Source of the DNA: CAXYVC01 sp964292295
GTDB lineage: Bacteria; Acidobacteriota; Holophagae; Holophagales; Holophagaceae
Direction: 5' to 3'
Length of the DNA: 25,557 nt
NCBI GenBank assembly: GCA_964292295.1
Contig: CAXYVC010000025.1
Location: 1-25,557, forward strand
Positions 15,559 to 22,839 of this stretch are shown here, piece by piece. The translations under genes and the position numbers were made by a program. The stretch's first letter is position 1. Every line of letters begins with the position of its first letter. The notes beneath the pieces are model-generated. The model made no database searches. It was not told where the DNA came from and was given only the letters and a program-made list of their open reading frames with translations.

Positions 15559-16005
15559 TCAAACGCTGTCCAGTCCCGCCTCGCCGGCCTCCCGCAGGGC
15601 CGCGGCGGCCTGGTAGGCGGCGAGCACGGCGGTGCGCACGCGCTGGTGGCTGGTCTCGGTGACCTTGGTGCTGAAGGTGAGGGTGGCCACCACGTACCAG
15701 GCCTCACCGCTGGGCAGGCGCTGGGGGGCGGAGACCTGGACGGCGGGGGGCAGGATGGCGCTGGAGCTGTCCTCCCGCAGCTGCACCCCGATCCGTTCGC
15801 CCCAGGCCTGGAGACCGGGCGCGAGCGCCAGGCCCGCGGCCTCGTCCGCCACGGTGAGGCGGGCGTACAGGGTGAAGAAGAGGCGCAGCTGGGGCAGGTC
15901 GAAGGCGTGGTTCAGGAAGCCCGCCATGCTGGCGATCTGCTGGAAGTCCTTCAGGATGGACTGGAGCTTGGCGCTGGGCTGGGCGGGTCCTCGGGCGGTG
16001 GCCAT
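15559..16005 (-). CDS. Hypothetical protein, cytosolic
   Basis: I do not recognise this 148-residue protein. It starts with a polar N-terminus, continues with helices (S-I-L-K-D-F-Q-Q-I-A and F-F-T-L-Y-A-R-L), then a beta-rich part (A-W-Y-V-V-A-T-L-T-F-S-T-K) and a long Ala-rich C-terminal helix. It has no signal peptide. It is the first gene of a likely two-gene transcript with the secreted protein. No Shine-Dalgarno is seen before ATG 16005; a CATACT hexamer ends 7 bases upstream. It is divergent from the cobalamin riboswitch and cobT. Confidence 0.7.
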   Translation of the reverse strand: MATARGPAQPSAKLQSILKDFQQIASMAGFLNHAFDLPQLRLFFTLYARLTVADEAAGLALAPGLQAWGERIGVQLREDSSSAILPPAVQVSAPQRLPSGEAWYVVATLTFSTKVTETSHQRVRTAVLAAYQAAAALREAGEAGLDSV

Positions 16006-16012
16006 GGGGCCC

Positions 16013-16018
16013 AGTATG
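16013..16018 (-). promoter_or_regulatory. -10-like CATACT, leaderless configuration
   Basis: On the minus strand CATACT is followed by exactly 7 bases (GGGCCCC) and ATG 16005. It lies just outside the 5' end of the divergent riboswitch. Confidence 0.4.
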
Positions 16019-16044
16019 CCCCGATTGCGCCGTGCGCTTCCCCC

Positions 16045-16232
16045 GTGTTCCCCTGGAGGCACAACCCAGCCCCGGGTGTCGGGAAGCCGGTGAGAATCCG
16101 GCGCTGCCCCGCAACGGTGAGCACCTCGAAGTTCCTTCGAGAGACCTGGCCGGGCCCACGGACGCGCGCGTCTGGAAGGGGACCCGGGGATGGCGTTCCA
16201 TCCGTCGCGTGCGAGCCCGGAGACCGGCCCGG
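16045..16232 (+). ncRNA. Cobalamin (B12) riboswitch upstream of cobT
   Basis: The leader contains the conserved core of the AdoCbl-class riboswitch: GGGAAGCCGGTGAGAATCC (16081-16099), the B12 box GCTGCCCCGCAACGGTGA (16103-16120), a variable hairpin (CTCGAAG-TTC-CTTCGAG, 16125-16141) and the 3' closing segment GAGCCCGGAGACCGGCC (16212-16228). The limits are approximate. It ends about 40 bases before cobT. GGGCCCGG at 16258-16265 overlaps the cobT Shine-Dalgarno GGAG and is complementary to CCGGGCCC at 16150-16157, which could give translational control. There is no clear T-tract terminator. Confidence 0.93.
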
Positions 16233-16273
16233 AGCCCCATCCGCCCGCCGCGGGAGCGGGCCCGGAGTCCGGC

Positions 16274-17308
16274 ATGATGCTGCCCACCCTTCCCCTTCTC
16301 GACCCTGCCGCCCGGCCCGGGCTGCAGGCGCACCTGGACGACCTCACCAAGCCCCTGGGCGCCCTGGGGCGCCTGGAGTCCCTGGGCCTCCAGCTCGCCT
16401 GGATCGCCGGCACGGCGAAGCCCCGCGATCCCGAGGCCTTCATCCTGACCTTCGCGGGGGACCACGGCCTGGCGCGGCGGGGGGTGAGCCTCTTCCCCCA
16501 GGAGGTGACGCCCCAGATGGTGGCCAACATGGCCGCCGGCGGCGCGGCCATCTGCGCCCTGAGCCGCGCCAACCGCATCACCCACCGGGTGGTGGACGTG
16601 GGCGTGGCCACGCCCTGCACGATGCCCGGCGTGGTGCAGCGCAACGTGGTGCGGGGCACCGCCGACTGCCTGGAGGGCCCCGCCATGACCCGCGTCCAGG
16701 CCGAGGCATGCCTGCAGGCGGGCGTGGACGAGGTGGCGCAGCTGCCCGCGGGGGGCTTCGCCCTGCTGGGCCTCGGCGAGATGGGCATCGGCAACAGCGC
16801 CATCGCCGCGCTGCTCACCTGCGTCTTCGGCGGGCTCTCCCCGGAGGAGGCCGTGGGGCCCGGGACGGGGCTGGCGCCCGAGGCGGTGCAGAAGAAGACC
16901 GCCGTGATCCGCGCGGTGCTGGGACGGCACCGCCCCGATCCGAAGGATCCCGTGGGCGTGCTGGCGGCGGTGGGCGGCGCGGAGTTCGGCGCCATGGCCG
17001 GGGCCATGCTGGCGGGCGCCTCCCGCGGCTGGGCCGTGGTGGTGGACGGCTACATCGCCAGCGGCGCGGCGCTGCTGGCGATGGCGCTGGAGCCCCGCAT
17101 GAAGGACTTCCTGCTGTGGTCGCACCGCAGCGCCGAGCCCGGCGCGAAGCGCCTGCTGGAGCGCCTCGGCATCGAGCCGGTGCTGGACCTGGGCCTGCGC
17201 CTGGGCGAGGGCACCGGCGCGGCGCTTTCCGTGCCCATCCTGCGCAGCGCCTGCGCGGTGATGCGCGAGATGGCCACCTTCAGCTCCGCGGGCGTGCTCA
17301 AGGGCTAA
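16274..17308 (+). CDS. cobT: Nicotinate-nucleotide--dimethylbenzimidazole phosphoribosyltransferase
   Basis: This 344-residue cytosolic enzyme makes alpha-ribazole phosphate from dimethylbenzimidazole and nicotinate mononucleotide, forming the lower-ligand nucleotide of cobalamin. Motifs are F-A-G-D-H-G, G-V-S-L-F-P-Q-E-V-T, G-E-M-G-I-G-N-S-A, V-D-G-Y-I-A-S-G-A-A and S-A-E-P-G-A-K. The catalytic glutamate is Glu312 in L-G-E-G-T-G-A. The start is ATG 16274, with GGAG 6 bases upstream; ATG 16277 is equally possible. It is a lone gene under a B12 riboswitch and no other cob genes are adjacent. This suggests corrinoid salvage or remodelling, or a dispersed pathway. Confidence 0.96.
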   Translation: MMLPTLPLLDPAARPGLQAHLDDLTKPLGALGRLESLGLQLAWIAGTAKPRDPEAFILTFAGDHGLARRGVSLFPQEVTPQMVANMAAGGAAICALSRANRITHRVVDVGVATPCTMPGVVQRNVVRGTADCLEGPAMTRVQAEACLQAGVDEVAQLPAGGFALLGLGEMGIGNSAIAALLTCVFGGLSPEEAVGPGTGLAPEAVQKKTAVIRAVLGRHRPDPKDPVGVLAAVGGAEFGAMAGAMLAGASRGWAVVVDGYIASGAALLAMALEPRMKDFLLWSHRSAEPGAKRLLERLGIEPVLDLGLRLGEGTGAALSVPILRSACAVMREMATFSSAGVLKG

Positions 17309-17322
17309 AGACCTGCCGGTGC

Positions 17323-17357
17323 GCGAAAAGGCCGCCTGCAGAAACGGCGGCCTTCGC
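17323..17357. terminator. Hairpin between convergent cobT and M2 peptidase genes
   Basis: AAGGCCGCC (17328-17336) pairs with GGCGGCCTT (17346-17354), and GCG/CGC extend the stem. Read on the minus strand the stem is followed by TTTT, so it suits the peptidase gene best. It can also serve cobT. Confidence 0.7.
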
Positions 17358-17370
17358 ATGTCGAAGGAGG

Positions 17371-19140
17371 CTACTCCCAGCCGAGCTGGCGGCCCTTGTT
17401 CTGCTTCTCCAGCCACTTCTGCAGGGGCGCGAAGTATTCGGCGAGCGCGCGGGTGCTGAGCTCCTCGCCGGTGGCCTCCTTCAGGAGCTTGCGCCAGTCC
17501 TGCGTGGCGCCCTTGGAGAGCCAGGTCATGAGGTACTTGCCCACCTCCGGATGCCCGGCGTAGTTCGCCTTGTGCACGTCCTGCTTGAGGATGTGCTTGC
17601 AGATGTAGTCGTGGAACTGGTACTTCAGCACGAAGGCGATGTTGTAGTTGAAGTAGTAGGCGGGGGCGTCGACGACGTGCGTCTTCGTGGCGGCGTCGCA
17701 GAAGGCCTCGTCCCGCGGGCTGGGGGGCTCCACGCCCTGCTTCTCCTTCACCAGTGCCCACCACTTGGCGTTCAGCTGGTCGGCGGGGAGCTTGCCGGCG
17801 TAGAAGGCGGCTTCCCACTCGGTCATGGTGCCGCTGCCCCAGTACATGAAGGGGACGGCCGTCTCCAGCGCCTCCGCCAGGAGCACCTTCATTTCGTCGG
17901 CCTTGTAGTCCGCGGGCAGCACGCCGGTGGCCTTGAGGTAGGGCACCTGGCGCGTGGCGAGGCTCACGAGCTCGGCCATGGCCTCGTGGAAGGCCGTGGT
18001 GGCGCTGTCCCGCAGCAGGGGGGGCACGCCGGGGTTGGAGTAGGCCAGCTGGTAGTACCCGTGGCCCAGCTCGTGGTGGGCCGTCTGGAACCACTGGAAG
18101 TTGGGCGTGACGTTCATGAGGCTGCGCACGTCCTGGTCCAGGTCGATGTGCCAGCAGGAGGCGTGGCTGTTCTTCTTGCGGGCGTCGCCCTCCTTCACGG
18201 GGTAGAGGTCGGACTTGGCCCAGAATCCCTCGGGCAGCTTGGGCATGCCGATGCTCTGGAAGAAGGACTCGGCGGTCTTCACCACGCGCTCGGGCGTCCA
18301 GCTCTTCAGGAAGGGGTCGAAGTCCACGCCGTCCACCATGCCCGTCCACTCCTGGCTCCAGCGGTTGTTCAGCCAGTGGGCGGGAATGGTCTTGGGCACG
18401 GGCTGTCCGTAGCGCTTGGCCAGCTCGTGCTTCGCCCAGGTGTGGAGCTGCACGTAGAGCGGCTGGAGCACCTTCAGGAAGTCGCGGTGCAGCTTCAGCA
18501 TCTCCTCGGTGCTCATGCCGTGCTTGGCGGCCTGGAGGGCGAAGAAGTCCGCGTGGCCCAGCTCCTGGGCGCAGGCGTTCCGGAGGTCGCGGATCTTCAG
18601 CAGGCCCTCCTTCAGCACGGGGCCCGCGGCCTTGGAGGCCTCCCACACCTTGCGGCGCTCGGCCAGGTCGCGGCTGCGGTCCAGGATCTCGTCGATGCCG
18701 TTGGCGCTGATGGCGCGGCCGTCCACCTGGAAGGTGAAGGCGTTCTGGGCCGAGGCCAGGCGCACCTCGGCGGCGATGCGCTCCGCGGTGAGCTTCGGGT
18801 TGGTCATGGGGCCGTCCGCGGCGTTGAAGAGCACGCGCTCCAGCTGCCGCACGGTGAGGTCGCTCAGCTGGGCCTTCTGGGCCAGCAGCTCCCGGGCCTC
18901 CTGGATCAGCACCGGGTTCCCGCAGAAGGCGGCGTAGGCCTTGCCGGCGGCCTCGGCCGCGGCGTCGTGCTCGGGCTTCACGTCGGTGCTGGCAGCCCAG
19001 GCGGCGTTCTGCTGGACCGTGGTGAGGTCCTTGTAGGCGGCGTTGGTGAGCTTCAGGAAGCGGTCGGCGCGCTCCTGGATGGGGGTGAGGGTCTGGGCGA
19101 GCATGGGGACTCCCAGGACGAGGGCGGGAAGCAGGCGCAT
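17371..19140 (-). CDS. M2-family peptidyl-dipeptidase (ACE-like), secreted
   Basis: This 589-residue zinc metallopeptidase has a signal peptide (L-L-P-A-L-V-L-G-V-P-M-L-A). Residues 355-360 read HHELGH, and Glu386 in F-H-E-A-M-A-E is the likely third zinc ligand. Further ACE-type landmarks are N-A-K-W-W-A-L, E-P-P-S-P-R-D-E, D-A-P-A-Y-Y-F-N-Y-N, K-Y-Q-F-H-D-Y-I-C-K and the end L-Q-K-W-L-E-K-Q-N. Members release dipeptides from peptide C-termini in the periplasm. The distance from the first zinc His to the Glu is two residues longer than in human ACE. The start is ATG 19140, with GGAGG four bases upstream. A single gene with its own terminator; role probably peptide nutrition. Confidence 0.93.
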   Translation of the reverse strand: MRLLPALVLGVPMLAQTLTPIQERADRFLKLTNAAYKDLTTVQQNAAWAASTDVKPEHDAAAEAAGKAYAAFCGNPVLIQEARELLAQKAQLSDLTVRQLERVLFNAADGPMTNPKLTAERIAAEVRLASAQNAFTFQVDGRAISANGIDEILDRSRDLAERRKVWEASKAAGPVLKEGLLKIRDLRNACAQELGHADFFALQAAKHGMSTEEMLKLHRDFLKVLQPLYVQLHTWAKHELAKRYGQPVPKTIPAHWLNNRWSQEWTGMVDGVDFDPFLKSWTPERVVKTAESFFQSIGMPKLPEGFWAKSDLYPVKEGDARKKNSHASCWHIDLDQDVRSLMNVTPNFQWFQTAHHELGHGYYQLAYSNPGVPPLLRDSATTAFHEAMAELVSLATRQVPYLKATGVLPADYKADEMKVLLAEALETAVPFMYWGSGTMTEWEAAFYAGKLPADQLNAKWWALVKEKQGVEPPSPRDEAFCDAATKTHVVDAPAYYFNYNIAFVLKYQFHDYICKHILKQDVHKANYAGHPEVGKYLMTWLSKGATQDWRKLLKEATGEELSTRALAEYFAPLQKWLEKQNKGRQLGWE

Positions 19141-19208
19141 GGAACCTCCGGGCGATGCCCCGATTGTGCCCCCAAGCACGCCTTGCCGGGAGCGCCAAGG
19201 CCGCGTGC

Positions 19209-19214
19209 TACCCT
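19209..19214 (+). promoter_or_regulatory. -10-like TACCCT upstream of gcvPA
   Basis: TGCTACCCTGG (19206-19216) has the extended -10 form and lies 51 bases before ATG 19266. No good -35 is found at 17 bases. The 125-base gap shows no glycine riboswitch core. Confidence 0.35.
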
Positions 19215-19265
19215 GGCCGAGGCGTCCCACGGGACGGGATGCCCCTTCATCCTAAGGATGCCGCC

Positions 19266-20606
19266 ATGCGCTACTTGCCATCGGCCCCGTCGGAGGATCG
19301 CGCCCTTCTGGACGCCATCGGCGTCAAGCGGGCTGAGGATCTCCTGCAGGGCATTCCTGAATCCATCCGGCTGAAGCGGGAGCTCGACCTCCCGGCCCAG
19401 GCCTCCGAGCAGGAGGTCCTGCAGGCCATGGAGGGCTACGCCGGGAAGAACCGCCGCTTCGACGCGCGCTTCCTGGGGGCCGGCGCCTACGACCACTTCG
19501 TTCCCGCCGCCGTCGACGCCCTGACGAGCCGCGAGGAGTGGTTCACCGCCTACACGCCCTACCAGCCCGAGGTGAGCCAGGGCACCCTCCAGCATCTCTT
19601 CGAGTACCAGACGCTGATGTGCGACCTGACGGGCCTGGACGTGAGCAACGCCAGCCTGTACGACGGCGCCACCGCCTGCGTGGAGACCGCGCTGATGGCC
19701 GTGCGCGTGCAGCGCAAGCGCCACACCATCCTGGTGAGCAAGGCCCTGCACCCCCACGCCCAGGAGGTGCTCTGCACGAACTTCACGACCCGCGAGGGGC
19801 TGAAGCTGGTGCAGGTGGAACTCAAGGACGGGGTGACCGACCTGGAGGACCTGAAGGCCAAGCTGAACGACGACGTGGCCTGCGTGCTCGTGGGCTACCC
19901 GAACTTCCTGGGCAACGTGGAGGACCTGCAGGCCATCTCCGGCCTGGCCAAGGCCGCCGGCGCCCTCACCGTCAGCGTCACCCAGGAGGCCCTCGCCCTC
20001 GGCTGGCTCGAGGCTCCGGGCAAGGCGGGCGCGGACATGGCCTGCGGCGACGCCATGAGCTTCGGCAACCGCCCCTCCTTCGGCGGCCCCTTCCTGGGCT
20101 TCCTCTGCGTGAAGGACGCGCACAAGCGCGAGATCCCCGGCCGCGTGGTGGGCCAGACCCTCGACCTGGACGGCCAGCAGGGCTACGTGCTGACCCTCAC
20201 CGCCCGCGAGCAGCACATCCGCCGCGACAAGGCGACCTCCAACATCTGCTCCAACCAGGGCCTGGTCACGCTGCGCGCCAACGTCTTCCTGCAGCTCGCA
20301 GGGCCCGAGGGCCTGAAGGGCCTCGCGGAGCAGAACGCGGCGAAGGCCCAGTACCTGCGGGAGAAGCTGCTGGCCACGGGACGCTTCGAGGCCCCCTTCG
20401 ACCAGCCCTTCTTCAACGAATTCACCCTGCGCTACAAGGGCGACGCGAAGGCCCTGCAGGCCGCCTGCGCCGAGGCGGGCATCCTGGCCGGCCTGGACCT
20501 CGCGCCCTACGCGAAGGAGCTGGCGGGCTGCCTGCTCTGGTGCGCCACCGAACTGAACAGCCGCGAGCAGATCGACCGCCTGGCCGAGCTGGTCGCGCGG
20601 GCGTGA
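19266..20606 (+). CDS. gcvPA: Glycine dehydrogenase (decarboxylating) subunit 1
   Basis: This 446-residue protein is the N-terminal half of the split P-protein of the glycine cleavage system, which decarboxylates glycine and passes the aminomethyl group to lipoylated GcvH. Family features include Y-T-P-Y-Q-P-E-V-S-Q-G, then L-Y-D-G-A-T-A and P-N-F-L-G-N-V-E-D. Toward the C-terminus are S-F-G-N-R-P-S-F-G-G-P, then T-A-R-E-Q-H-I-R-R-D-K-A-T-S-N-I-C. Length is typical. The PLP lysine is in the second subunit, encoded 14 bases downstream. The start is ATG 19266 with AAGGAT upstream. gcvT and gcvH are not in the window. Confidence 0.97.
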   Translation: MRYLPSAPSEDRALLDAIGVKRAEDLLQGIPESIRLKRELDLPAQASEQEVLQAMEGYAGKNRRFDARFLGAGAYDHFVPAAVDALTSREEWFTAYTPYQPEVSQGTLQHLFEYQTLMCDLTGLDVSNASLYDGATACVETALMAVRVQRKRHTILVSKALHPHAQEVLCTNFTTREGLKLVQVELKDGVTDLEDLKAKLNDDVACVLVGYPNFLGNVEDLQAISGLAKAAGALTVSVTQEALALGWLEAPGKAGADMACGDAMSFGNRPSFGGPFLGFLCVKDAHKREIPGRVVGQTLDLDGQQGYVLTLTAREQHIRRDKATSNICSNQGLVTLRANVFLQLAGPEGLKGLAEQNAAKAQYLREKLLATGRFEAPFDQPFFNEFTLRYKGDAKALQAACAEAGILAGLDLAPYAKELAGCLLWCATELNSREQIDRLAELVARA

Positions 20607-20620
20607 AGGAGGGAAGAACC

Positions 20621-22123
20621 ATGGCCCTGCGCAAGCGCGAACCCCTGATCTTCAACCTCTCCGTGCCCGGCAAGGTGGGCATGGACCTGCCCCGCCTGGA
20701 CGTCCCCGCCGCCAAGGACACGCGGCCCGCCCACCTGAAGCGCGGCGCCTTCGAGGCCCTGCCCGAGGTGTGCGAGGTGGACGTGGTGCGCCACTTCACC
20801 CGCCTCTCCAAGTGGAACTTCGGCCTGGACGACGGCCTCTACCCGCTGGGCAGCTGCACCATGAAGCACAACCCCCGCCTCAGCGAGAAGGCCGCGGCGC
20901 TTCCCGGCTTCCTGGACAGCCACCCCATGGCCGCCCCCGAGCACGTGCAGGGCAACCTGGCCCTGATGCACGAGCTGCAGGGCTGGCTCTCGGAGATCAC
21001 CGGCCTGCCGGGCGTCACCCTGATGCCCAGCGCCGGCGCCGCGGGCGAGCTGACGGGCGTCATGCTGATCCGCGCCTACCACGTGAGCAAGGGCAACCAC
21101 CGCCGCGTGATCCTGATCCCCGACAGCGGCCACGGCACCAACCCCGCCACGGCCGCCATGGCGGGCTACGAGGTGGTGGAGCTGCCCAGCTGCCCGGACG
21201 GCACCACCAGCTTCGAGGACGTGACCGACGCCTCCACCGGCAAGCTGCGCAAGGGCCTGAAGAGCCTCCTGGCGGAGCTGGGCACCGAGATCGCCGGCGC
21301 GATGATCACGAACCCCAACACGCTGGGCATCTTCGAGTACCGCATCCAGGAGATCGCCGAGCTGCTGCACGGCGTGGGCGCGCTGCTCTACATGGACGGC
21401 GCGAACATGAACGCCCTGGTGGGCGTGGCCCGTCCCGGCGACTTCGGCGTGGACGTGATGCACCTGAACCTGCACAAGACCTTCAGCACGCCCCACGGCG
21501 GCGGCGGTCCCGGTGCCGGGCCCGTGTGCTGCGCGCAGCACCTGATGCCCTTCCTGCCGCGCCCCGTGGTGGTGAAGGAGGGCGACGCCTACCGCCTCGA
21601 CTGGGACCGTCCGGAGAGCATCGGCAAGGTGCACGGATTCTTCGGCAACTACGCCATGCTCGTGCGCGCGCTGGTGTACTGCCTGAGCCACGGCGGCGAC
21701 GGCCTGAAGGCCGCCACCCTGCGCGCCATCGTGAACGCCAACTACATCCGCGCCTGCCTCAAGGGCACCTACCACCTGCCCATCGAGACGCCCACGCTGC
21801 ACGAGGTGATCTTCAACGACACCCTCCAGGCCAAGCGCGACGTCCACACGCTGGACATCGCCAAGCGGCTTCTGGACTACGGGTTCCACCCCCCGACGAT
21901 CTACTTCCCCCTGATCGTCCACGGGGCGCTGATGATCGAGCCCACCGAGAGCGAAGGCAAGGCGGAGCTGGACGCCTTCATCGAGACGATGAGGACCATC
22001 GCGAAGGAGGCCGAGGAGACGCCGGAGCTGCTGCACCAGGCGCCCATCACCACGGTGATCCGCCGCCTGGACGAGACCACCGCGGCCCGCAAGCCCGTGC
22101 TGAAGTGGGTGAAGGAGGCCTGA
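20621..22123 (+). CDS. gcvPB: Glycine dehydrogenase (decarboxylating) subunit 2
   Basis: This 500-residue protein is the catalytic half of the split P-protein. The PLP-binding lysine is Lys286 in L-N-L-H-K-T-F-S-T-P-H-G-G-G-G-P. Other features are L-G-S-C-T-M-K-H-N-P, the P-S-A-G-A-A-G-E segment, and S-G-H-G-T-N-P-A. It forms a heterotetramer with GcvPA. The ATG at 20621 has AAGGAGG upstream. The C-terminal ~40 residues (E-A-E-E-T-P-E-L-L-H-Q-A-P) follow the normal family end. The gcvPA-gcvPB pair ends in a strong hairpin. Codon use in this pair is strongly biased to C- and G-ending codons, suggesting high expression. Confidence 0.97.
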   Translation: MALRKREPLIFNLSVPGKVGMDLPRLDVPAAKDTRPAHLKRGAFEALPEVCEVDVVRHFTRLSKWNFGLDDGLYPLGSCTMKHNPRLSEKAAALPGFLDSHPMAAPEHVQGNLALMHELQGWLSEITGLPGVTLMPSAGAAGELTGVMLIRAYHVSKGNHRRVILIPDSGHGTNPATAAMAGYEVVELPSCPDGTTSFEDVTDASTGKLRKGLKSLLAELGTEIAGAMITNPNTLGIFEYRIQEIAELLHGVGALLYMDGANMNALVGVARPGDFGVDVMHLNLHKTFSTPHGGGGPGAGPVCCAQHLMPFLPRPVVVKEGDAYRLDWDRPESIGKVHGFFGNYAMLVRALVYCLSHGGDGLKAATLRAIVNANYIRACLKGTYHLPIETPTLHEVIFNDTLQAKRDVHTLDIAKRLLDYGFHPPTIYFPLIVHGALMIEPTESEGKAELDAFIETMRTIAKEAEETPELLHQAPITTVIRRLDETTAARKPVLKWVKEA

Positions 22124-22143
22124 GGCCCCACCCTCGTTTTTCC

Positions 22144-22176
22144 AAGGAAGGCGCGGATGCGATCCGCGCCTTCCTT
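22144..22176 (+). terminator. Perfect 14-bp hairpin after gcvPB
   Basis: AAGGAAGGCGCGGA (22144-22157) and TCCGCGCCTTCCTT (22163-22176) pair perfectly around TGCGA. It begins 21 bases after the gcvPB stop. A T-run lies before rather than after the stem, so it may act as a stability or factor-dependent element as well. Confidence 0.75.
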
Positions 22177-22204
22177 GCGTACAGGGGGCGCGATTTGGGA
22201 TCAT
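22175..22204 (+). promoter_or_regulatory. Candidate promoter for the outer-membrane protein gene
   Basis: TTGCGT (22175-22180) and GATCAT (22199-22204) are separated by 18 bases. Transcription would begin near 22211, giving a ~45-base leader with AAGGAG before ATG 22255. The -35 overlaps the last bases of the preceding hairpin. Confidence 0.35.
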
Positions 22205-22254
22205 GGAGGAGTCCGGTCCCGCCAGGGACGGTTCTTTCCCAACAAGGAGATCCC

Positions 22255-22776
22255 ATGCGTCTTGTCCGTGGCCTTGCGGCCCTGCTGTGCGCCGCCGCCC
22301 TTCCCGCCCTTGCCGAGGCCCCCCGCTTCGGCCTTCACGCCGGCCTCGCCGCTCCCCAGAGTGACCTGAAGGACATGGTGGATTCCAAGGTGGGCATCTT
22401 CCTCGGCGGCCACGTCCTCTTCGACCTGGGGCAGGGACTCCAGCTGCGCCCCCGCGTGGAGTACCTCGCCTTCCCGGAGGCCTATGACCGCCAGACCGTG
22501 ACCGGCTGGTCCGTGGGCGCGGACGCCCTGTACTACCTGAAGGGGCACACGCGCCAGGGCGCGTACCTGGCGGGGGGCCTGGGCCTGATGGCGTGGAAGG
22601 CCGAGGTCGACACCCCCCTGGACTCCTTCTCCGAGACCACCAACAAGCTGGCGGTCAACGTGGGCGCGGGCTACCAGTTCAACAACCTCTTCGGCCTGGA
22701 GGGGCGCTACGTCGTGAGCAAGATCTGGGATGCCGACGCCGGCATGTTCCAGGCGGTGGCCACCTTCCGCTTCTGA
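22255..22776 (+). CDS. Small outer-membrane beta-barrel protein
   Basis: This 173-residue protein has a signal peptide (L-A-A-L-L-C-A-A-A-L-P-A-L-A, cleavage near A-E-A). Alternating hydrophobic beta strands follow (F-G-L-H-A-G-L, L-Q-L-R-P-R-V-E-Y-L, G-A-Y-L-A-G-G-L-G-L, K-L-A-V-N-V-G-A-G-Y-Q-F) and it ends A-T-F-R-F with a terminal Phe, the BAM recognition signal. The pattern fits an eight-strand OmpA/OmpW-like barrel. No OmpA-like peptidoglycan domain is present. The substrate or role is unknown. ATG 22255 has AAGGAG 6 bases upstream, and a strong hairpin follows the stop, so it is a single-gene unit. Confidence 0.85.
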   Translation: MRLVRGLAALLCAAALPALAEAPRFGLHAGLAAPQSDLKDMVDSKVGIFLGGHVLFDLGQGLQLRPRVEYLAFPEAYDRQTVTGWSVGADALYYLKGHTRQGAYLAGGLGLMAWKAEVDTPLDSFSETTNKLAVNVGAGYQFNNLFGLEGRYVVSKIWDADAGMFQAVATFRF

Positions 22777-22793
22777 ACGGAAGGCAAGACAAA

Positions 22794-22822
22794 GAGCGCG
22801 CAGGCTCCAGGCCTGCGCGCTC
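22794..22822. terminator. 12-bp hairpin between convergent genes
   Basis: GAGCGCGCAGGC (22794-22805) and GCCTGCGCGCTC (22811-22822) form a perfect stem with a 5-base loop. It sits between the barrel gene and the convergent minus-strand gene and can serve both. A slightly eroded copy lies at 22865-22890. Confidence 0.75.
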
Positions 22823-22839
22823 GCTTCGTACGGGGATGG

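Noticed and set aside
19141..19265. Glycine riboswitch before gcvPA
   Set aside because: The region is short and partly taken by the divergent peptidase start; I see none of the conserved glycine-aptamer core.
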